A DNA stretch of 46,986 bases, taken from contig JAIYDP010000022.1 in the NCBI GenBank assembly GCA_027487435.1, positions 1-46,986 on the forward strand. The letters are read 5' to 3'. The notes beneath the pieces were generated by a model. It was not told where the DNA came from and searched no databases. It was given only the letters and a program-made list of their open reading frames with translations. Both the position numbers and the translations under genes were made by a program. This document shows positions 26,658-36,197 of the stretch, in pieces (position 1 is the first letter of the stretch; each line of letters begins with the position of its first letter). The stretch is from Verrucomicrobiaceae bacterium (GTDB taxonomy: Bacteria; Verrucomicrobiota; Verrucomicrobiia; Verrucomicrobiales; Akkermansiaceae).

Positions 26658-28634
26658 TTATTTGTAGGAGCGGACGGAGGGCTTGAGGTCTTCAAACTGA
26701 AGCACATCTTTGTGAAGCGTGGGAGCTTTGCCGTCGCCGTTGTATTGCCAAGCGGCGGCGTAGGCGTAATTTTCGTCATCGCGTTTGGCTTCGCCTGGAG
26801 AAAGGTAGCCGCTTTGCACTTCTGGGTCAGCTTCGGTGTATTGATGGTCGGTGCGGAAGTGTCCGCCGCAGGATTCATTGCGATCAAGGGCATCGTAGCA
26901 CATGAGTTCGCCGAATTCGAGGAAGTCGGCGACACGGCCTGCTTTTTCGAGTTCCATGTTGGCGGCATCGCCTGAGCCAGGAATGCAGACGTTTTCCCAG
27001 AACTCTGCGCGAATTTCAGGAATGCGTTTGAGATTTTCTTTCAGGCCTTCGGGGTTGCGAGCCATGCCGCAATTGTCCCACATCAGCAAACCTAGTTCGC
27101 GATGGAAGGAATCGACGGTGCGCTTGCCTTTGGCGTTGAGCAGCGTTTTGGTGCGGGCTTGTGTTTGTTCTTCGGCTTCCTTGAAGGCGGGATGTGCCGA
27201 TGTAATCGTACCTGGCTTTTGGGTGGCAAGATAATTGGCGATGGTGGTGGGGATCACGAAATATCCATCGGCGAGGCCTTGCATCAGGGCAGAGGCACCC
27301 AAGCGGTTGGCTCCGTGATCGGAGAAATTTGCTTCGCCCAAGACGTGGAGACCGGGAACGTTCGACATCAAGTTGTAATCGACCCAAAGACCACCCATCG
27401 TGTAATGGACAGCGGGGTAAATCATCATCGGGCGGCTGTAAGGATCCTCGCCGGCGATTTTTTCATACATTTGAAAGAGGTTGCCGTAGCGGGAGCGGAT
27501 CACAGATTCGCCGAGACGTGCGGTGGAATCGCGGAAATCAAGATAAACGCCGAGGCCTGTTGGAGCAACGCCGCGTCCTTCATCGCAGCATTCTTTAGCT
27601 GCACGGGAAGAAATGTCGCGCGGGGCGAGGTTGCCGAAAGAGGGATATTTTCTTTCGAGGAAATAATCGCGATCCTCTTCTGCGACGGCATCGGGGTGGA
27701 GTTGCTTGCTGCGGATTTTTGCCGCGACTTCAGCACTTTTCGGAACCCAGATGCGTCCGTCGTTGCGGAGAGATTCTGACATCAAGGTGAGCTTGGATTG
27801 GTAATCGCCAGAGACCGGAATGCAGGTCGGGTGAATCTGCGTGTAGCAAGGATTGGCAAACAAGGCACCGCGGCGGGCGGCCCGCCATGCTGCTGTCACA
27901 TTGCAGCCCATGGCATTGGTGGAGAGGAAGAAAACGTTTCCGTAACCGCCGGTGGCGAGCACCACGGCATCGCCAGCATGGGAAGAAATTTTTCCGGTGA
28001 CGAGGTCGCGCACGATGATGCCCTTGGCGTGGCCATCGACGAGAACTACGTCGAGCATTTCGGTGCGGGTGTGCATTTCCACGCCGCCTTTGTGAATTTC
28101 TTTTTCTAGGGCTTGGTAACAGCCGATGAGGAGCTGTTGTCCCGTCTGTCCGCGAGCGTAGAACGTGCGGGAAACTTGAGCACCGCCGAAGGATCGGTTG
28201 TCGAGCAGTCCGCCGTATTCGCGGGCGAATGGCACGCCTTGGGCGACGCATTGGTCGATGATATTGGTGGAGACTTCTGCGAGGCGATGGACGTTCGCTT
28301 CGCGGGAGCGGAAATCGCCGCCTTTGAGAGTATCGTAAAACAAACGGCGCACGGAATCACCATCATTTTGGTAATTTTTGGCAGCATTGATTCCCCCCTG
28401 TGCGGCGATGGAGTGAGCGCGCCGTGGGCTGTCTTGGTAGCAGAAACATTTCACCTTGTAGCCAAGTTCGGCAAGGGTGGCAGCTGCGGCACCGCCTGCG
28501 AGGCCCGAGCCGACGACAAGGATGGTAAATTTCCTCTTGTTTGCTGGGTTGATGAGCTTGGAATCCATCTTGTGCTTGGACCATTTCTGCGCCAAGGGAC
28601 CTGAAGGGATGTTGCTATTGAGGTGAGTGGACAT
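26658..28634 (-). CDS. sdhA: Succinate dehydrogenase flavoprotein subunit
   Basis: This is the catalytic FAD subunit that oxidises succinate to fumarate at the inner membrane. The 658 residues include the FAD-binding [15 protein letters not shown] turn near 37-51, the [13 protein letters not shown] segment with the histidine region for covalent FAD, and the active-site arginine region HPTCIP, plus the C-terminal [17 protein letters not shown]. Length is at the long end, as in the Bacteroidota-like type. It starts 20 bases after sdhC and ends 40 bases before sdhB. FAD would come via RibF, encoded just upstream on the other strand. Confidence 0.95.
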   Translation of the reverse strand: MSTHLNSNIPSGPLAQKWSKHKMDSKLINPANKRKFTILVVGSGLAGGAAAATLAELGYKVKCFCYQDSPRRAHSIAAQGGINAAKNYQNDGDSVRRLFYDTLKGGDFRSREANVHRLAEVSTNIIDQCVAQGVPFAREYGGLLDNRSFGGAQVSRTFYARGQTGQQLLIGCYQALEKEIHKGGVEMHTRTEMLDVVLVDGHAKGIIVRDLVTGKISSHAGDAVVLATGGYGNVFFLSTNAMGCNVTAAWRAARRGALFANPCYTQIHPTCIPVSGDYQSKLTLMSESLRNDGRIWVPKSAEVAAKIRSKQLHPDAVAEEDRDYFLERKYPSFGNLAPRDISSRAAKECCDEGRGVAPTGLGVYLDFRDSTARLGESVIRSRYGNLFQMYEKIAGEDPYSRPMMIYPAVHYTMGGLWVDYNLMSNVPGLHVLGEANFSDHGANRLGASALMQGLADGYFVIPTTIANYLATQKPGTITSAHPAFKEAEEQTQARTKTLLNAKGKRTVDSFHRELGLLMWDNCGMARNPEGLKENLKRIPEIRAEFWENVCIPGSGDAANMELEKAGRVADFLEFGELMCYDALDRNESCGGHFRTDHQYTEADPEVQSGYLSPGEAKRDDENYAYAAAWQYNGDGKAPTLHKDVLQFEDLKPSVRSYK

Positions 28635-28654
28635 AGTCGTAGGTGGAATGAAGT

Positions 28655-29332
28655 TCAGCCGCGGAATCCGAGCATGACGGCGAGTGGAATGGAAATGAAG
28701 CCGGCCCAGACAAGCAGGGCGTAGCCTTTGCTTATGGCATCAACCAGTGGTGCCGATTTTTTGGAGCGGAGGCCGAGAGTTTGAAACATCGACTGCACAC
28801 CGTGGGAGGCGTGAGAACAAAGAAGAGTCATGGCGATGACGTAAAAGATCACAACGGCAACGTTTTGGAAGCCTTTGATGACCATCGCGTGGGGACTGAC
28901 TAAAGCGAGGGAAGCCAGTTCCGCGTCAGTGCGCACGGTGAAATGAAGGATGTGAAAGATGATAAAGGCGAGGATGGTGAGTCCGCTCCAGATCATGATC
29001 AGGGAAGATTTTTTCGCCTGAATGGTGGCTGCGTATTCGTAGTTCGGCGAGACCTTGCGATTGGTGCGAGTGAGGGAAATGGTAGCAGCGATGTGGATGG
29101 AGACAATGGCGAGCAGGCCGATGCGTGCGATCCAGATCCCGGCTCCGTGCAGGCTCTCGTGAAGCATTTTTGCATATTCGTCAAATGCTTCAGCCCCAGC
29201 AAAAACGAGCATGTTTCCCGCAAGGTGACCAAGAAGGAAGAGCACGAGGCCGAGTCCGGTAATGGCGACGAGCCATTTTTTTCCAATCGAGGTGTTCCAA
29301 AGAGCGCAAATGGGACGAAGTAGGGCGTTCAT
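28655..29332 (-). CDS. sdhC: Succinate dehydrogenase cytochrome b subunit
   Basis: This membrane anchor carries heme and passes electrons to quinone. The 225 residues start at ATG 29332 ([19 protein letters not shown]); an open frame to 29464 adds 44 unrelated residues. Five hydrophobic helices are visible, with heme-ligand histidines in [29 protein letters not shown] and [11 protein letters not shown]. That is the single-subunit, probably di-heme b558 type. It is the first gene of the sdhCAB operon, and there is no separate sdhD, as expected for this type. Confidence 0.92.
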   Translation of the reverse strand: MNALLRPICALWNTSIGKKWLVAITGLGLVLFLLGHLAGNMLVFAGAEAFDEYAKMLHESLHGAGIWIARIGLLAIVSIHIAATISLTRTNRKVSPNYEYAATIQAKKSSLIMIWSGLTILAFIIFHILHFTVRTDAELASLALVSPHAMVIKGFQNVAVVIFYVIAMTLLCSHASHGVQSMFQTLGLRSKKSAPLVDAISKGYALLVWAGFISIPLAVMLGFRG

Positions 29333-29457
29333 GTGAATGAGGTAGGGCGATCTTGCCCTGCGCAAACTGTCACAAGTGTGGATGCTGCGCAAGATGTGAA
29401 AAAATGTTTTTTCGATTTTTTTTTCAAGATAGCGGATGGTGGTGCGCGTTGCGCGAA

Positions 29458-29679
29458 ATGCCAAAAAATCTTGCCATTCCCGTTCTACTTATCACCTTTC
29501 TTATGTGGATCAACGTGGATGAGTCCAAGGAAACCTCACTAAAAGCGGTTAGCAACGACCTCGCCAGAGCAAGAAGCCGCCCGAGCCGCCCGCAGAGGAT
29601 CTTAGGGCAAATTCCGCATAGAGGATCGATTCCGCAGGAATTCAGAGCAACGATGGCGAAAAAAAATCACGGGCGATGA
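29458..29679 (+). CDS. Possible small membrane or secreted protein, 73 residues
   Basis: An ATG at 29458 opens a frame whose first 18 residues (PKNLAIPVLLITFLMWINV) are hydrophobic like a signal or anchor, followed by a basic Arg/Pro-rich tail. Its stop codon falls inside the stem of the strong terminator at 29664-29692, as expected for a real short transcript. No family is recognised and no clear ribosome site or promoter was found, so it may be chance. Confidence 0.25.
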   Translation: MPKNLAIPVLLITFLMWINVDESKETSLKAVSNDLARARSRPSRPQRILGQIPHRGSIPQEFRATMAKKNHGR

Positions 29680-29697
29680 TCGTCCGTGATTTCTTTT
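29664..29697 (+). terminator. Strong, probably bidirectional, terminator
   Basis: A perfect 9-bp stem aaatcacgg/ccgtgattt (29664-29672 and 29684-29692) with inner G-C pairs is flanked by an A run on the left and a T-rich ttctttt on the right, so it could stop transcription in both directions. It implies a transcription unit ending here, perhaps the small frame at 29458. Confidence 0.75.
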
Positions 29698-29979
29698 GTT
29701 GCGGATGGAAATGCTGTATTTCTGCCGTGAAAGCGGGCAGAATCATAGCCAAAATTCCAACGGGGTTGTTTCATCTCTGGGCTTTGAGACGCAAGCCCGT
29801 TGGGATTGAGAAGCCCTTTTCCCCATTCACGAAATTCGATGCGGAGTTGGATCATTTTCCAGATCATGCTTTCCCTTCATGATATGATCGTTTTCACAAC
29901 GAATGCAATGTCTGGCCGAGACTGCGGGATTTGTGCTTTTCTGTTGGGCTTGCTGGGGGTAGGTTTCGCGCTCTTGCTC

Positions 29980-30921
29980 ATGTTACGATTGGAAAAATGT
30001 TCAGAACTTGCTTTGTTGGATCAGCCTCTCTATCTGGCGTTGGGGGTGTTTGATGGGATTCATCGGGGGCATGCGGAGGTCATCGGCGAGGCGATACGGA
30101 TGGCTCGGCAGGCGGGGGGACTCGCAGGGGTGGTGACATTTGAACCGCATCCGATTCGGGTGCTGGCGGCGGAGCGGTCGCCGAGTCGGCTTTTGGCTTC
30201 GTTGGATCATAAGGCGCGGGTGTTAGCAGGATTGGGCGTGGATTTTTTGTTGGCGATCGATTTTACCAAGGAGTTTGCACAGACATCGGCGGACGAGTTT
30301 TTATCGAGTTTGTTCGAGAATGGTAAGGTGCGGGGAATGAGTGTGGGGCAAGATTGGCGATTTGGTAAGGAGCGCATGGGCGATGTGGCAATGCTTGCGC
30401 GCGAGGCCGAGAGGCGTGGGTTTCTTTTTTGTGCGGCATCGCCCGTGCTTCACGAGGGCGAGCGCATCAGCAGTACGAGGATTCGAGCAGCGATCGCGGC
30501 GGGGCAGTTGGCGGATGCCGCAGCGATGTTGGGTCGTCCGTATGCGGTGGAAGGATGGGTCGTGAAGGGTCAGCAGATGGGCAGAACCTTAGGGTTTCCT
30601 ACGGCGAATGTGGCCTTAGCGGAAGAGCAGTTGCCGCCGGATGGTGTCTGGGCCGTGCGGGTGCGATGTGGGCATGAACGCATGCAAGGCGTAGCGAATT
30701 TGGGATTTCGGCCCACGGTCAATGGCACGGCGCGGGTGCTTGAGGTGCATGTGTTTGATTTTTCCGGGGATTTGTATGGAAAATGGATCGAATGCGAATT
30801 CGTGCGGCATCTGCGAGAAGAGCGGAAATTTCCCAGTCTGGATGCCTTGTGCGAACAAATCCGGCTGGATCGGGATGCGGCGCAAGAATGTTTTGCGAAT
30901 GAAGCAGAGATCCGAAGTTGA
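29980..30921 (+). CDS. ribF: Bifunctional riboflavin kinase/FAD synthetase
   Basis: This enzyme phosphorylates riboflavin to FMN and adenylates FMN to FAD. The 313 residues have the N-terminal adenylyltransferase domain with ALGVFDGIHRGH and the SSTRIR motif near residue 160, and the C-terminal kinase domain with GRTLGFPTAN, GVANLGFRPTV and HVFDFSGDLYG. I chose ATG 29980 because it gives the usual short lead into the first motif; earlier in-frame starts add a hydrophobic stretch not found in RibF. It is followed 99 bases later by the EboD-like gene on the same strand. Confidence 0.93.
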   Translation: MLRLEKCSELALLDQPLYLALGVFDGIHRGHAEVIGEAIRMARQAGGLAGVVTFEPHPIRVLAAERSPSRLLASLDHKARVLAGLGVDFLLAIDFTKEFAQTSADEFLSSLFENGKVRGMSVGQDWRFGKERMGDVAMLAREAERRGFLFCAASPVLHEGERISSTRIRAAIAAGQLADAAAMLGRPYAVEGWVVKGQQMGRTLGFPTANVALAEEQLPPDGVWAVRVRCGHERMQGVANLGFRPTVNGTARVLEVHVFDFSGDLYGKWIECEFVRHLREERKFPSLDALCEQIRLDRDAAQECFANEAEIRS

Positions 30922-31020
30922 CCGCGTGGAAGTTCGGAACTCAAGTGGAATCCTCTGCTTGATTCCTTGGTTTGATGCGATAGATTGACCCAGCAATGGT
31001 CGTATAGAGACACTGATATT

Positions 31021-32184
31021 ATGGTATGTGAGCGTTTTGATCTTCATCTTCTTATTCCCATGACGCACCGAGTGTGCTTCACGCGGGGAGCATTTGCGGG
31101 AGGAAGAGAGGTGGTAGTGAGTTTGTTGCGTGAAGGTGGCGGTAGGCGAGCGCTTGTTTTCTTGGAGCAAAGTGTCTCGGAGCATTGGCCGATGTTGGCT
31201 GACGAAATTCGCGAAACGTTGGAAGTTGCTGGAGTGACTCTTTGTGCATTGCACATTCACGCCGGAGCTGAGGCGGTCAAGAACGATGATTCGCTCGTGA
31301 AGAATGTATGGAAGGCCGTAGAGGGTAGCGGCATTGATCGGCATTCGTATGTGTTGTGCATTGGCGGTGGTGCGTTTTTGGACGCGGTGGGATTTGGCGT
31401 GGCTACGGCGCATCGTGGTGTGAGGTTGTTGAGATTTCCGACGACGACATTGTCACAAGATGACAGTGGTGTGGGTGTGAAGAATGGGATCAATTGCTTC
31501 GGCAAAAAAAATTGGATTGGTTCGTTTGCCGTGCCTTATGCTGTGGTGAATGATTTTCAATTTTTGTTCACGCAGGATGTGACGACGAGGCAGTTAGGCT
31601 TGATCGAGGCGTTGAAGGTCGCGTTGGTCAAAGATGCGGAATTTTTCCAATGGATGGAAGCCAATGTGGCGGATCTGGCCGTGGGCGAGGAAGAAGTATT
31701 TGTGGAATGCGTGAAGCGCTCGGCGTTGCTGCATGCGCGGCACATCACGACGGGTGGCGATCCCTTTGAAATGGGGAGCAGTCGTCCCTTAGACTTCGGT
31801 CATTGGGCGGCACATAAGCTGGAGCAACTGAGCGGGTTTCGCATGAGCCATGCCCATGCGGTTTGCATTGGGCTGTGGCTGGATGTGTTGTATTCGGTGA
31901 AGGCTGGATATTTGACCGAAGAAGATGGCCGTCGCATCGGGTACGTGATGTGCGTCATGGGCTTTCCGCAGTTTGATGAGCTTTTGTTGAAGCGCGAAGC
32001 TAGCGGAACCTTGGCGATTATTGCGGGCTTAGAAGAGTTCCGCGAACACCTTGGCGGGACGCTGACGATTTTGTTGCTGCGAGCTGCGGGAGAGGGCATC
32101 GAGGTTCACACGATGAACAGTGCATGGATCGAAGAGTGTGTGACTGCGATGCAGGAGCAGGCGTTTGGGGTATCGATTTCCTAG
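31021..32184 (+). CDS. 3-dehydroquinate synthase homologue, EboD type
   Basis: This is a sugar-phosphate cyclase of the dehydroquinate-synthase superfamily, 387 residues. It keeps the NAD-binding GGGAFLDAVGF, but reads FPTTTLSQDDSGVGVKNGIN where AroB has P-T-T-L-L-A-Q-V-D-S-S-V-G-G-K-T-G-V-N. It also has RPLDFGHWAAHKLE and the metal-binding HAHAVCIGLW. These replacements are the pattern I know for EboD, one gene of the conserved ebo cluster whose products help move lipidic precursors to the periplasm. The other ebo genes are not here. The in-frame TTG at 30985 is less likely than ATG 31021. The substrate is not known, and AroB function in the shikimate pathway cannot be assumed even though aroC is in the window. 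Confidence 0.75.
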   Translation: MVCERFDLHLLIPMTHRVCFTRGAFAGGREVVVSLLREGGGRRALVFLEQSVSEHWPMLADEIRETLEVAGVTLCALHIHAGAEAVKNDDSLVKNVWKAVEGSGIDRHSYVLCIGGGAFLDAVGFGVATAHRGVRLLRFPTTTLSQDDSGVGVKNGINCFGKKNWIGSFAVPYAVVNDFQFLFTQDVTTRQLGLIEALKVALVKDAEFFQWMEANVADLAVGEEEVFVECVKRSALLHARHITTGGDPFEMGSSRPLDFGHWAAHKLEQLSGFRMSHAHAVCIGLWLDVLYSVKAGYLTEEDGRRIGYVMCVMGFPQFDELLLKREASGTLAIIAGLEEFREHLGGTLTILLLRAAGEGIEVHTMNSAWIEECVTAMQEQAFGVSIS

Positions 32185-32195
32185 CGATTGCAGAA

Positions 32196-34109
32196 TCAAG
32201 GTTGATCTTGCTTGCGGGGGAATTTGCTGTTGGGCGGCTTGGGGCGGCGGCTGGTGACGCCTAGAGTGGCGCGGTCATCGGCGATGCTACGGCGACCTAG
32301 AGTGCTTTGCAGGCGTTGGATTTCTTGGGCTTCTTCGAGAAGAGGCCGATATTGCTCGGCGGTAAGTCCTGGCTGCGAGAGGGCGGAGAGATTGATGGCG
32401 TGACGTTTGTTGAGGACTTTTTCGGCGAGCAGGGAAAGGGCGGATTGTGCCGCATCGAGGGTAGGTTCCGTGGTTTCTTGCGCGAAGGTGCTATCGGTTT
32501 GCAGAGCGAGGCGGTCACTTTCGGTTAGGTTGGCGAGAAAGGTGTTGACGCTGGCAGCTTGGCTGGGGTCGTAATCACCAGCAAGGATGTTGTCCAAAAG
32601 GGGTATGCCTTCGAGGTAGCGAGCGGCTTCGTGGAGGAACTCGAATTGTTCGCAGAGGAATTCCTTCACCGCCGCGGAGCGTAGAACGAGGTTGGCAAGG
32701 TAGAGAATGGTGATGTCTGCGGGAGTCGGTTCGGCGCTGGCGGGCGTTTCTACAGCGGCACTGCTACCGTGGCGGGAGTCGTTTTTGAGATCGCGTAGGT
32801 GTTTTTTGCGAGCTGCAGAAGTGGCTTGGCGCAGTTCGGGGGTGCTGACTTGGAGCAGGGTGGCGCAGTGATTGATCATCGAGTCGCGATTGACGTTGTC
32901 CTCGATGCAGGCGAGCAGTGCGGCGATTTCGCGGGCGGTGGTGGCGCGGGCTTGGGCGTGGGCGAGGCCGCCTACGGAGTGGGCGCGATCCATTTGAAAG
33001 TCGAAAAATGGGCGGGCGTCGTCGAGCAGTTTTTGGAAGGCTTCTGGGCCATCGCGCTTGAGAAAGGAGTCTGGGTCATCGCCCGGAGGCATGGAAATGA
33101 CGCGGATGTTGATGTTTTCGGCGGAGAGGGTGCGGAAGGCTTTGACTGCTGCTTCGTAGCCCGCCTTGTCGGCATCGAAGCAGAGATGCGCGGTATCGGT
33201 GTAGCGTTTGAGGATTTTTGCATGCTGCGGTGTGCAAGCGGTGCCGAGGGTGGCGATGGCGTGGGTGATGCCGTGCTCGTGGCAGGCAAGGGCATCGAGC
33301 TGACCTTCGCAGATGAGCACGGATTTTTTTTGGGTGATGGGGCGGCGGGCGCGGTCGAAGGCGAAGAGGACTTTCGATTTGGTGAAGAGCGCGGTTTCTG
33401 GGGAGTTGATGTATTTTCCAGAGTTGGGATCGTGGATGATTTGCCTGCCGGAAAAGGCGATGACATCGCCTTGGTCATTGCGTATGGGGAACATCAGGCG
33501 ATCGCGGAAACGATTGTAGAGGCCGCGGCTGTTTTCGCGTTCGATGCAGATCCCAGAATCGACGAGTTCGCGACCGGTGAATTTTTTTTCGCGTGCCCAG
33601 TTGAGAAAGGTGGTGGGGTCTTTTGGCATCCAGCCTACGCTCCAGCGTTCGGCCATGTCGCGTTTGTAGCCGCGTTTGGCGAGGTAGTTGCGGGCGTGTT
33701 TTGCCTCGGGAGCGTCGATCAAGAGCTGGTGGAGGAAGGCGGTGGTTTCGCGGTGGAGGTCGAGCAGTCGTCCGCGCTTGCGTTTTCCGCGTTCGGCATC
33801 GGCATTGTAGGCTTCCTCGATGATGGGGACTCCGGCGCGTTGGGCGAGTTTTTTGACGGATTCGACGAAGGGCAGGCCTTCGTATTTCATCACGAAACTC
33901 AGGGCATCGCCGCCTTCGCCACAGCCGAAGCAATGGAAGCGTTGTTGACTGGCGTAGATGTGAAAGGAGGGCGTTTTCTCGTTATGAAATGGGCAGCAGG
34001 CTTTGAATGAGGTGCCCGAGCGTTTCACTGGGATGTAGGAACTGATGAGGTCCACGATGTCGGTGGACTCCAGAACTTTGATCCGAGTTTCTTGAGAGAT
34101 ATTAGCCAA
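32196..34109 (-). CDS. dnaG: DNA primase
   Basis: This enzyme makes the RNA primers for DNA replication. The 637 residues show the N-terminal zinc finger (Cys39, His42, Cys60, Cys63), the primase core with GRQIIHDPNSGKYINSPETALF, the Toprim domain with LICEGQLDALA and the DADKAGYEAA metal motif, and a helicase-binding C-terminus. The start is a TTG at 34109; it places the NISQETRIKVLESTDIVDLI helix where other DnaG proteins begin, and no better ATG/GTG is near. It lies 47 bases after the Cys-rich feo gene on the same strand, so iron import and primase may share a transcript. It is convergent with the EboD-like gene. Confidence 0.95.
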   Translation of the reverse strand: MANISQETRIKVLESTDIVDLISSYIPVKRSGTSFKACCPFHNEKTPSFHIYASQQRFHCFGCGEGGDALSFVMKYEGLPFVESVKKLAQRAGVPIIEEAYNADAERGKRKRGRLLDLHRETTAFLHQLLIDAPEAKHARNYLAKRGYKRDMAERWSVGWMPKDPTTFLNWAREKKFTGRELVDSGICIERENSRGLYNRFRDRLMFPIRNDQGDVIAFSGRQIIHDPNSGKYINSPETALFTKSKVLFAFDRARRPITQKKSVLICEGQLDALACHEHGITHAIATLGTACTPQHAKILKRYTDTAHLCFDADKAGYEAAVKAFRTLSAENINIRVISMPPGDDPDSFLKRDGPEAFQKLLDDARPFFDFQMDRAHSVGGLAHAQARATTAREIAALLACIEDNVNRDSMINHCATLLQVSTPELRQATSAARKKHLRDLKNDSRHGSSAAVETPASAEPTPADITILYLANLVLRSAAVKEFLCEQFEFLHEAARYLEGIPLLDNILAGDYDPSQAASVNTFLANLTESDRLALQTDSTFAQETTEPTLDAAQSALSLLAEKVLNKRHAINLSALSQPGLTAEQYRPLLEEAQEIQRLQSTLGRRSIADDRATLGVTSRRPKPPNSKFPRKQDQP

Positions 34110-34156
34110 GGTGCAAATGGGGTGCTTGAGCAGAGAAGCAGAGAAGCTTCAGCGAA

Positions 34157-34330
34157 TCAAGCATTGCGGCGGGGAGATTTTTTGCTGGTCGGCGGGGTAT
34201 TGGGCAGGGCATGGCATTTTTTCCCGCAGCCGCAAGCATTTGGCGACTTGTGCCAGCATTGGCGCAGCAGCCATGCGAGGGCGAGGCCGATGATAGCGAA
34301 GGTGATCAGAGATTGCAGCGTGGCATTCAT
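34157..34330 (-). CDS. Small FeoB-associated Cys-rich membrane protein
   Basis: This 57-residue protein begins one base after the feoB stop. The N-terminus is a transmembrane helix (LQSLITFAIIGLALAWLL), followed by a short cysteine-rich segment, NACGCGKKCH, and a Lys/Pro/Arg tail. Position directly after feoB, one helix and a C-x-C-x3-C cluster match the FeoB-associated Cys-rich membrane protein family, thought to help FeoB-dependent ferrous iron uptake. It is easy to miss because of its size. The cysteines may bind iron at the inner membrane. Confidence 0.8.
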   Translation of the reverse strand: MNATLQSLITFAIIGLALAWLLRQCWHKSPNACGCGKKCHALPNTPPTSKKSPRRNA

Positions 34331-34331
34331 G

Positions 34332-36197
34332 TTAGGAAAAGATGTGGAAAACAGCGACTGCTGCGAGCCATGCGAAGGCGGTCATGAAGAAAAATTGCCC
34401 TACGGCCCATTTCCATGAGCCGCTTTCTTTGGCCATGACGACGCTGGTGGGCAGGCATTGCAGGGCGTAGATGTAAAATACCAGCAGGCTTAGCAAGGAG
34501 GCCATGGAGAACATCGGGCTGCCGTCTGAACGTTTGAGTTGTTGCAAGCGATCGCGTAAGTCACGCCGCGTGAGTTCCTCATCGTCGGCTTGTTCCACGC
34601 GATGGACAATGGCCATGGAGGAGACGAAGACTTCGCGAGCGGCAAACGAAGTGAGAATGGCGGCGCCCGTTTTGCCATCGTGTCCCATGGGGAGAAACAG
34701 CGGCTCGATGGCGCGACTGATGCGTCCCATCGCGCTGTTTTCTAAATTTTCCGCCGCGTCATCGCTGGTTTTCGGATAAGTCTGGAGAGCCCACAGAATG
34801 ATGGATAAGGCGAGGATGATGCCACCAGCTTTACGGAGAAAAGCCCAGGCGTTTTCTTTGACTTGCTGGAACAAATGTTTCCATTGCGGCAGGTGATACG
34901 GTGGCAGTTCTAGCAAAAAATGTTGCGGAACCTCGTCCTTGCCTAAGCGTTTGCGCAACACATACGCGACTGCCAATGCGCTCAGCGTGCCGGTAGCGTA
35001 GATGCCGGTCATGACTAGTGCTTGATGGAAACTATTTCCTTCGTCTTTATGCAAGAGCAGCGGCACGAGCAACAAATACACTGGCATGCGAGCACTGCAC
35101 GACATCCATGGCGCGACAAACATGGTGACCAGACGTTCTTTTGGTGAATCGATGGTGCGCGTGGCCATGATACCGGGAATGGCGCAGGCGTAAGAACTGA
35201 GCAGAGGCAGAAAGGATTTCCCCGATAGACCAAAGCGAGCCATGATGCCGTCCATCAAAAATGCGGCGCGTGCCATGTAACCTGAGCCTTCGAGCAGTCC
35301 GATGAAAAAGAACAGCAGCAAGATTTGCGGCAGGAACATCAAGGCCGATCCGACGCCCTCGATAATGCCATTGACCAGAAGGTCGCGCAAATCGCCTTCG
35401 GACATCGTGTGGGAAACCCACTCTTGGATGGTGCCTTTGAGTCCATCAATCCCATCCATGGGCCACGCTGCAAAGGAAAAAATCCCCCAAAAGACAACGA
35501 ACATCGATGCCGCGAGAAAGAACCAGCCAAAGATCGGATGGAGCAGCCAGGCATCGCATTTGTCGGTGAAGGAAGCGTGATCCGAGTCCGGTCTGCGGGC
35601 GGCTTTGGCGCAGATCGCTGCGACGAGCGAAGCTGTTTCGACACGGGAGATCGGCGGGGTGGGGGAGGTCGAGGGGCGTTTTTCGCTAGCGAGAGCTTGT
35701 TTGATTTCGACCAATCCTTTGCCGCGCGTGGCGTGCATGGCCAGCACGGGTAAGCCCAATTCGCTGGAAAGCAGTGGGAGATCGATGCGAATGCCTTGCG
35801 CCTCGGCGAGATCGATCATGTTGAGCACCAGCACCACTGGAAGGCCGAGAGCTTTGAGCTCGAGGGTCATTTGCAGGTGTCGCTCCAAGGCAGAGGCATC
35901 GACAACATGAAAGATCAATGCGGGGCGAGCTTCCTCAGCGACATCACCGCGCAACAAAGCCGCAGTGATTTTCTGCTCGGGACTATCGCCCTCTAAAGAA
36001 TGGCACCCCGGCAAATCCCAAACCTGCCATTTTTTCCCGTGAGGGGTAAAACAATCGCCCGATTTTTTCACGACGGTGACACCCGCGTAATTGCCGATTT
36101 TTTGATTTTGTCCGGTAAGTGCGTTGAAAATGGTCGATTTTCCGACGTTAGGAAAGCCTACCAAGGCGACAATTTTATCGAGATCTGGAGCACTCAT
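34332..36197 (-). CDS. feoB: Ferrous iron transport protein B
   Basis: This is the inner-membrane Fe2+ permease with an N-terminal G domain. The 621 residues show G1 GFPNVGKST (14-22), G3 DLPG (61-64) and G4 NMID (126-129), then about eight to ten transmembrane helices with the two gate motifs: GSGYMARAAFLMD...SYACAIPGIMATR and the later SFAAREVFVSSMAI. It is shorter than the E. coli protein (about 770), as in many Bacteroidota-like forms. It overlaps feoA by four bases (ATGA) and is followed by the Cys-rich protein, giving a feoA-feoB-Cys-rich operon, probably iron-regulated. Confidence 0.95.
   Translation of the reverse strand: MSAPDLDKIVALVGFPNVGKSTIFNALTGQNQKIGNYAGVTVVKKSGDCFTPHGKKWQVWDLPGCHSLEGDSPEQKITAALLRGDVAEEARPALIFHVVDASALERHLQMTLELKALGLPVVLVLNMIDLAEAQGIRIDLPLLSSELGLPVLAMHATRGKGLVEIKQALASEKRPSTSPTPPISRVETASLVAAICAKAARRPDSDHASFTDKCDAWLLHPIFGWFFLAASMFVVFWGIFSFAAWPMDGIDGLKGTIQEWVSHTMSEGDLRDLLVNGIIEGVGSALMFLPQILLLFFFIGLLEGSGYMARAAFLMDGIMARFGLSGKSFLPLLSSYACAIPGIMATRTIDSPKERLVTMFVAPWMSCSARMPVYLLLVPLLLHKDEGNSFHQALVMTGIYATGTLSALAVAYVLRKRLGKDEVPQHFLLELPPYHLPQWKHLFQQVKENAWAFLRKAGGIILALSIILWALQTYPKTSDDAAENLENSAMGRISRAIEPLFLPMGHDGKTGAAILTSFAAREVFVSSMAIVHRVEQADDEELTRRDLRDRLQQLKRSDGSPMFSMASLLSLLVFYIYALQCLPTSVVMAKESGSWKWAVGQFFFMTAFAWLAAVAVFHIFS

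Larger units (their letters stand above)
29333..29979. other. Long intergenic region between sdhC and ribF
   Basis: This 650-base divergent gap must hold the sdh promoter and ribF control. It contains a short GC hairpin (29344-29359, agggc/gccct) next to sdhC, a possible 73-residue gene (29458-29679), a strong terminator (29664-29692) and an 8-bp inverted repeat with a 31-base gap (29757-29764/29796-29803, ccaacggg/cccgttgg). A minus-strand frame at 29667-29867 runs through the inverted repeats and is not supported. An extension of ribF upstream to 29800 is rejected. Confidence 0.5.

Noticed and set aside
27102..27779. 225-codon plus-strand frame
   Set aside because: It is antisense to sdhA and has no recognisable domain.
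29800..29979. Longer N-terminus for RibF
   Set aside because: It would add 60 residues with a hydrophobic stretch not seen in RibF, and ATG 29980 gives the normal start.
30616..31413. 265-codon minus-strand frame spanning ribF and the EboD-like gene
   Set aside because: It overlaps two well-supported plus-strand genes and shows no family pattern.
31021..32184. Housekeeping AroB of the shikimate pathway
   Set aside because: Its active-site loop and C-terminal motifs fit EboD better, so I did not assign aroB despite the general fold.
32799..34010. 403-codon plus-strand frame across dnaG
   Set aside because: It lies wholly antisense to the well-supported dnaG gene, and its Gly/Ala/Glu-rich composition is what a GC-rich antisense frame gives.
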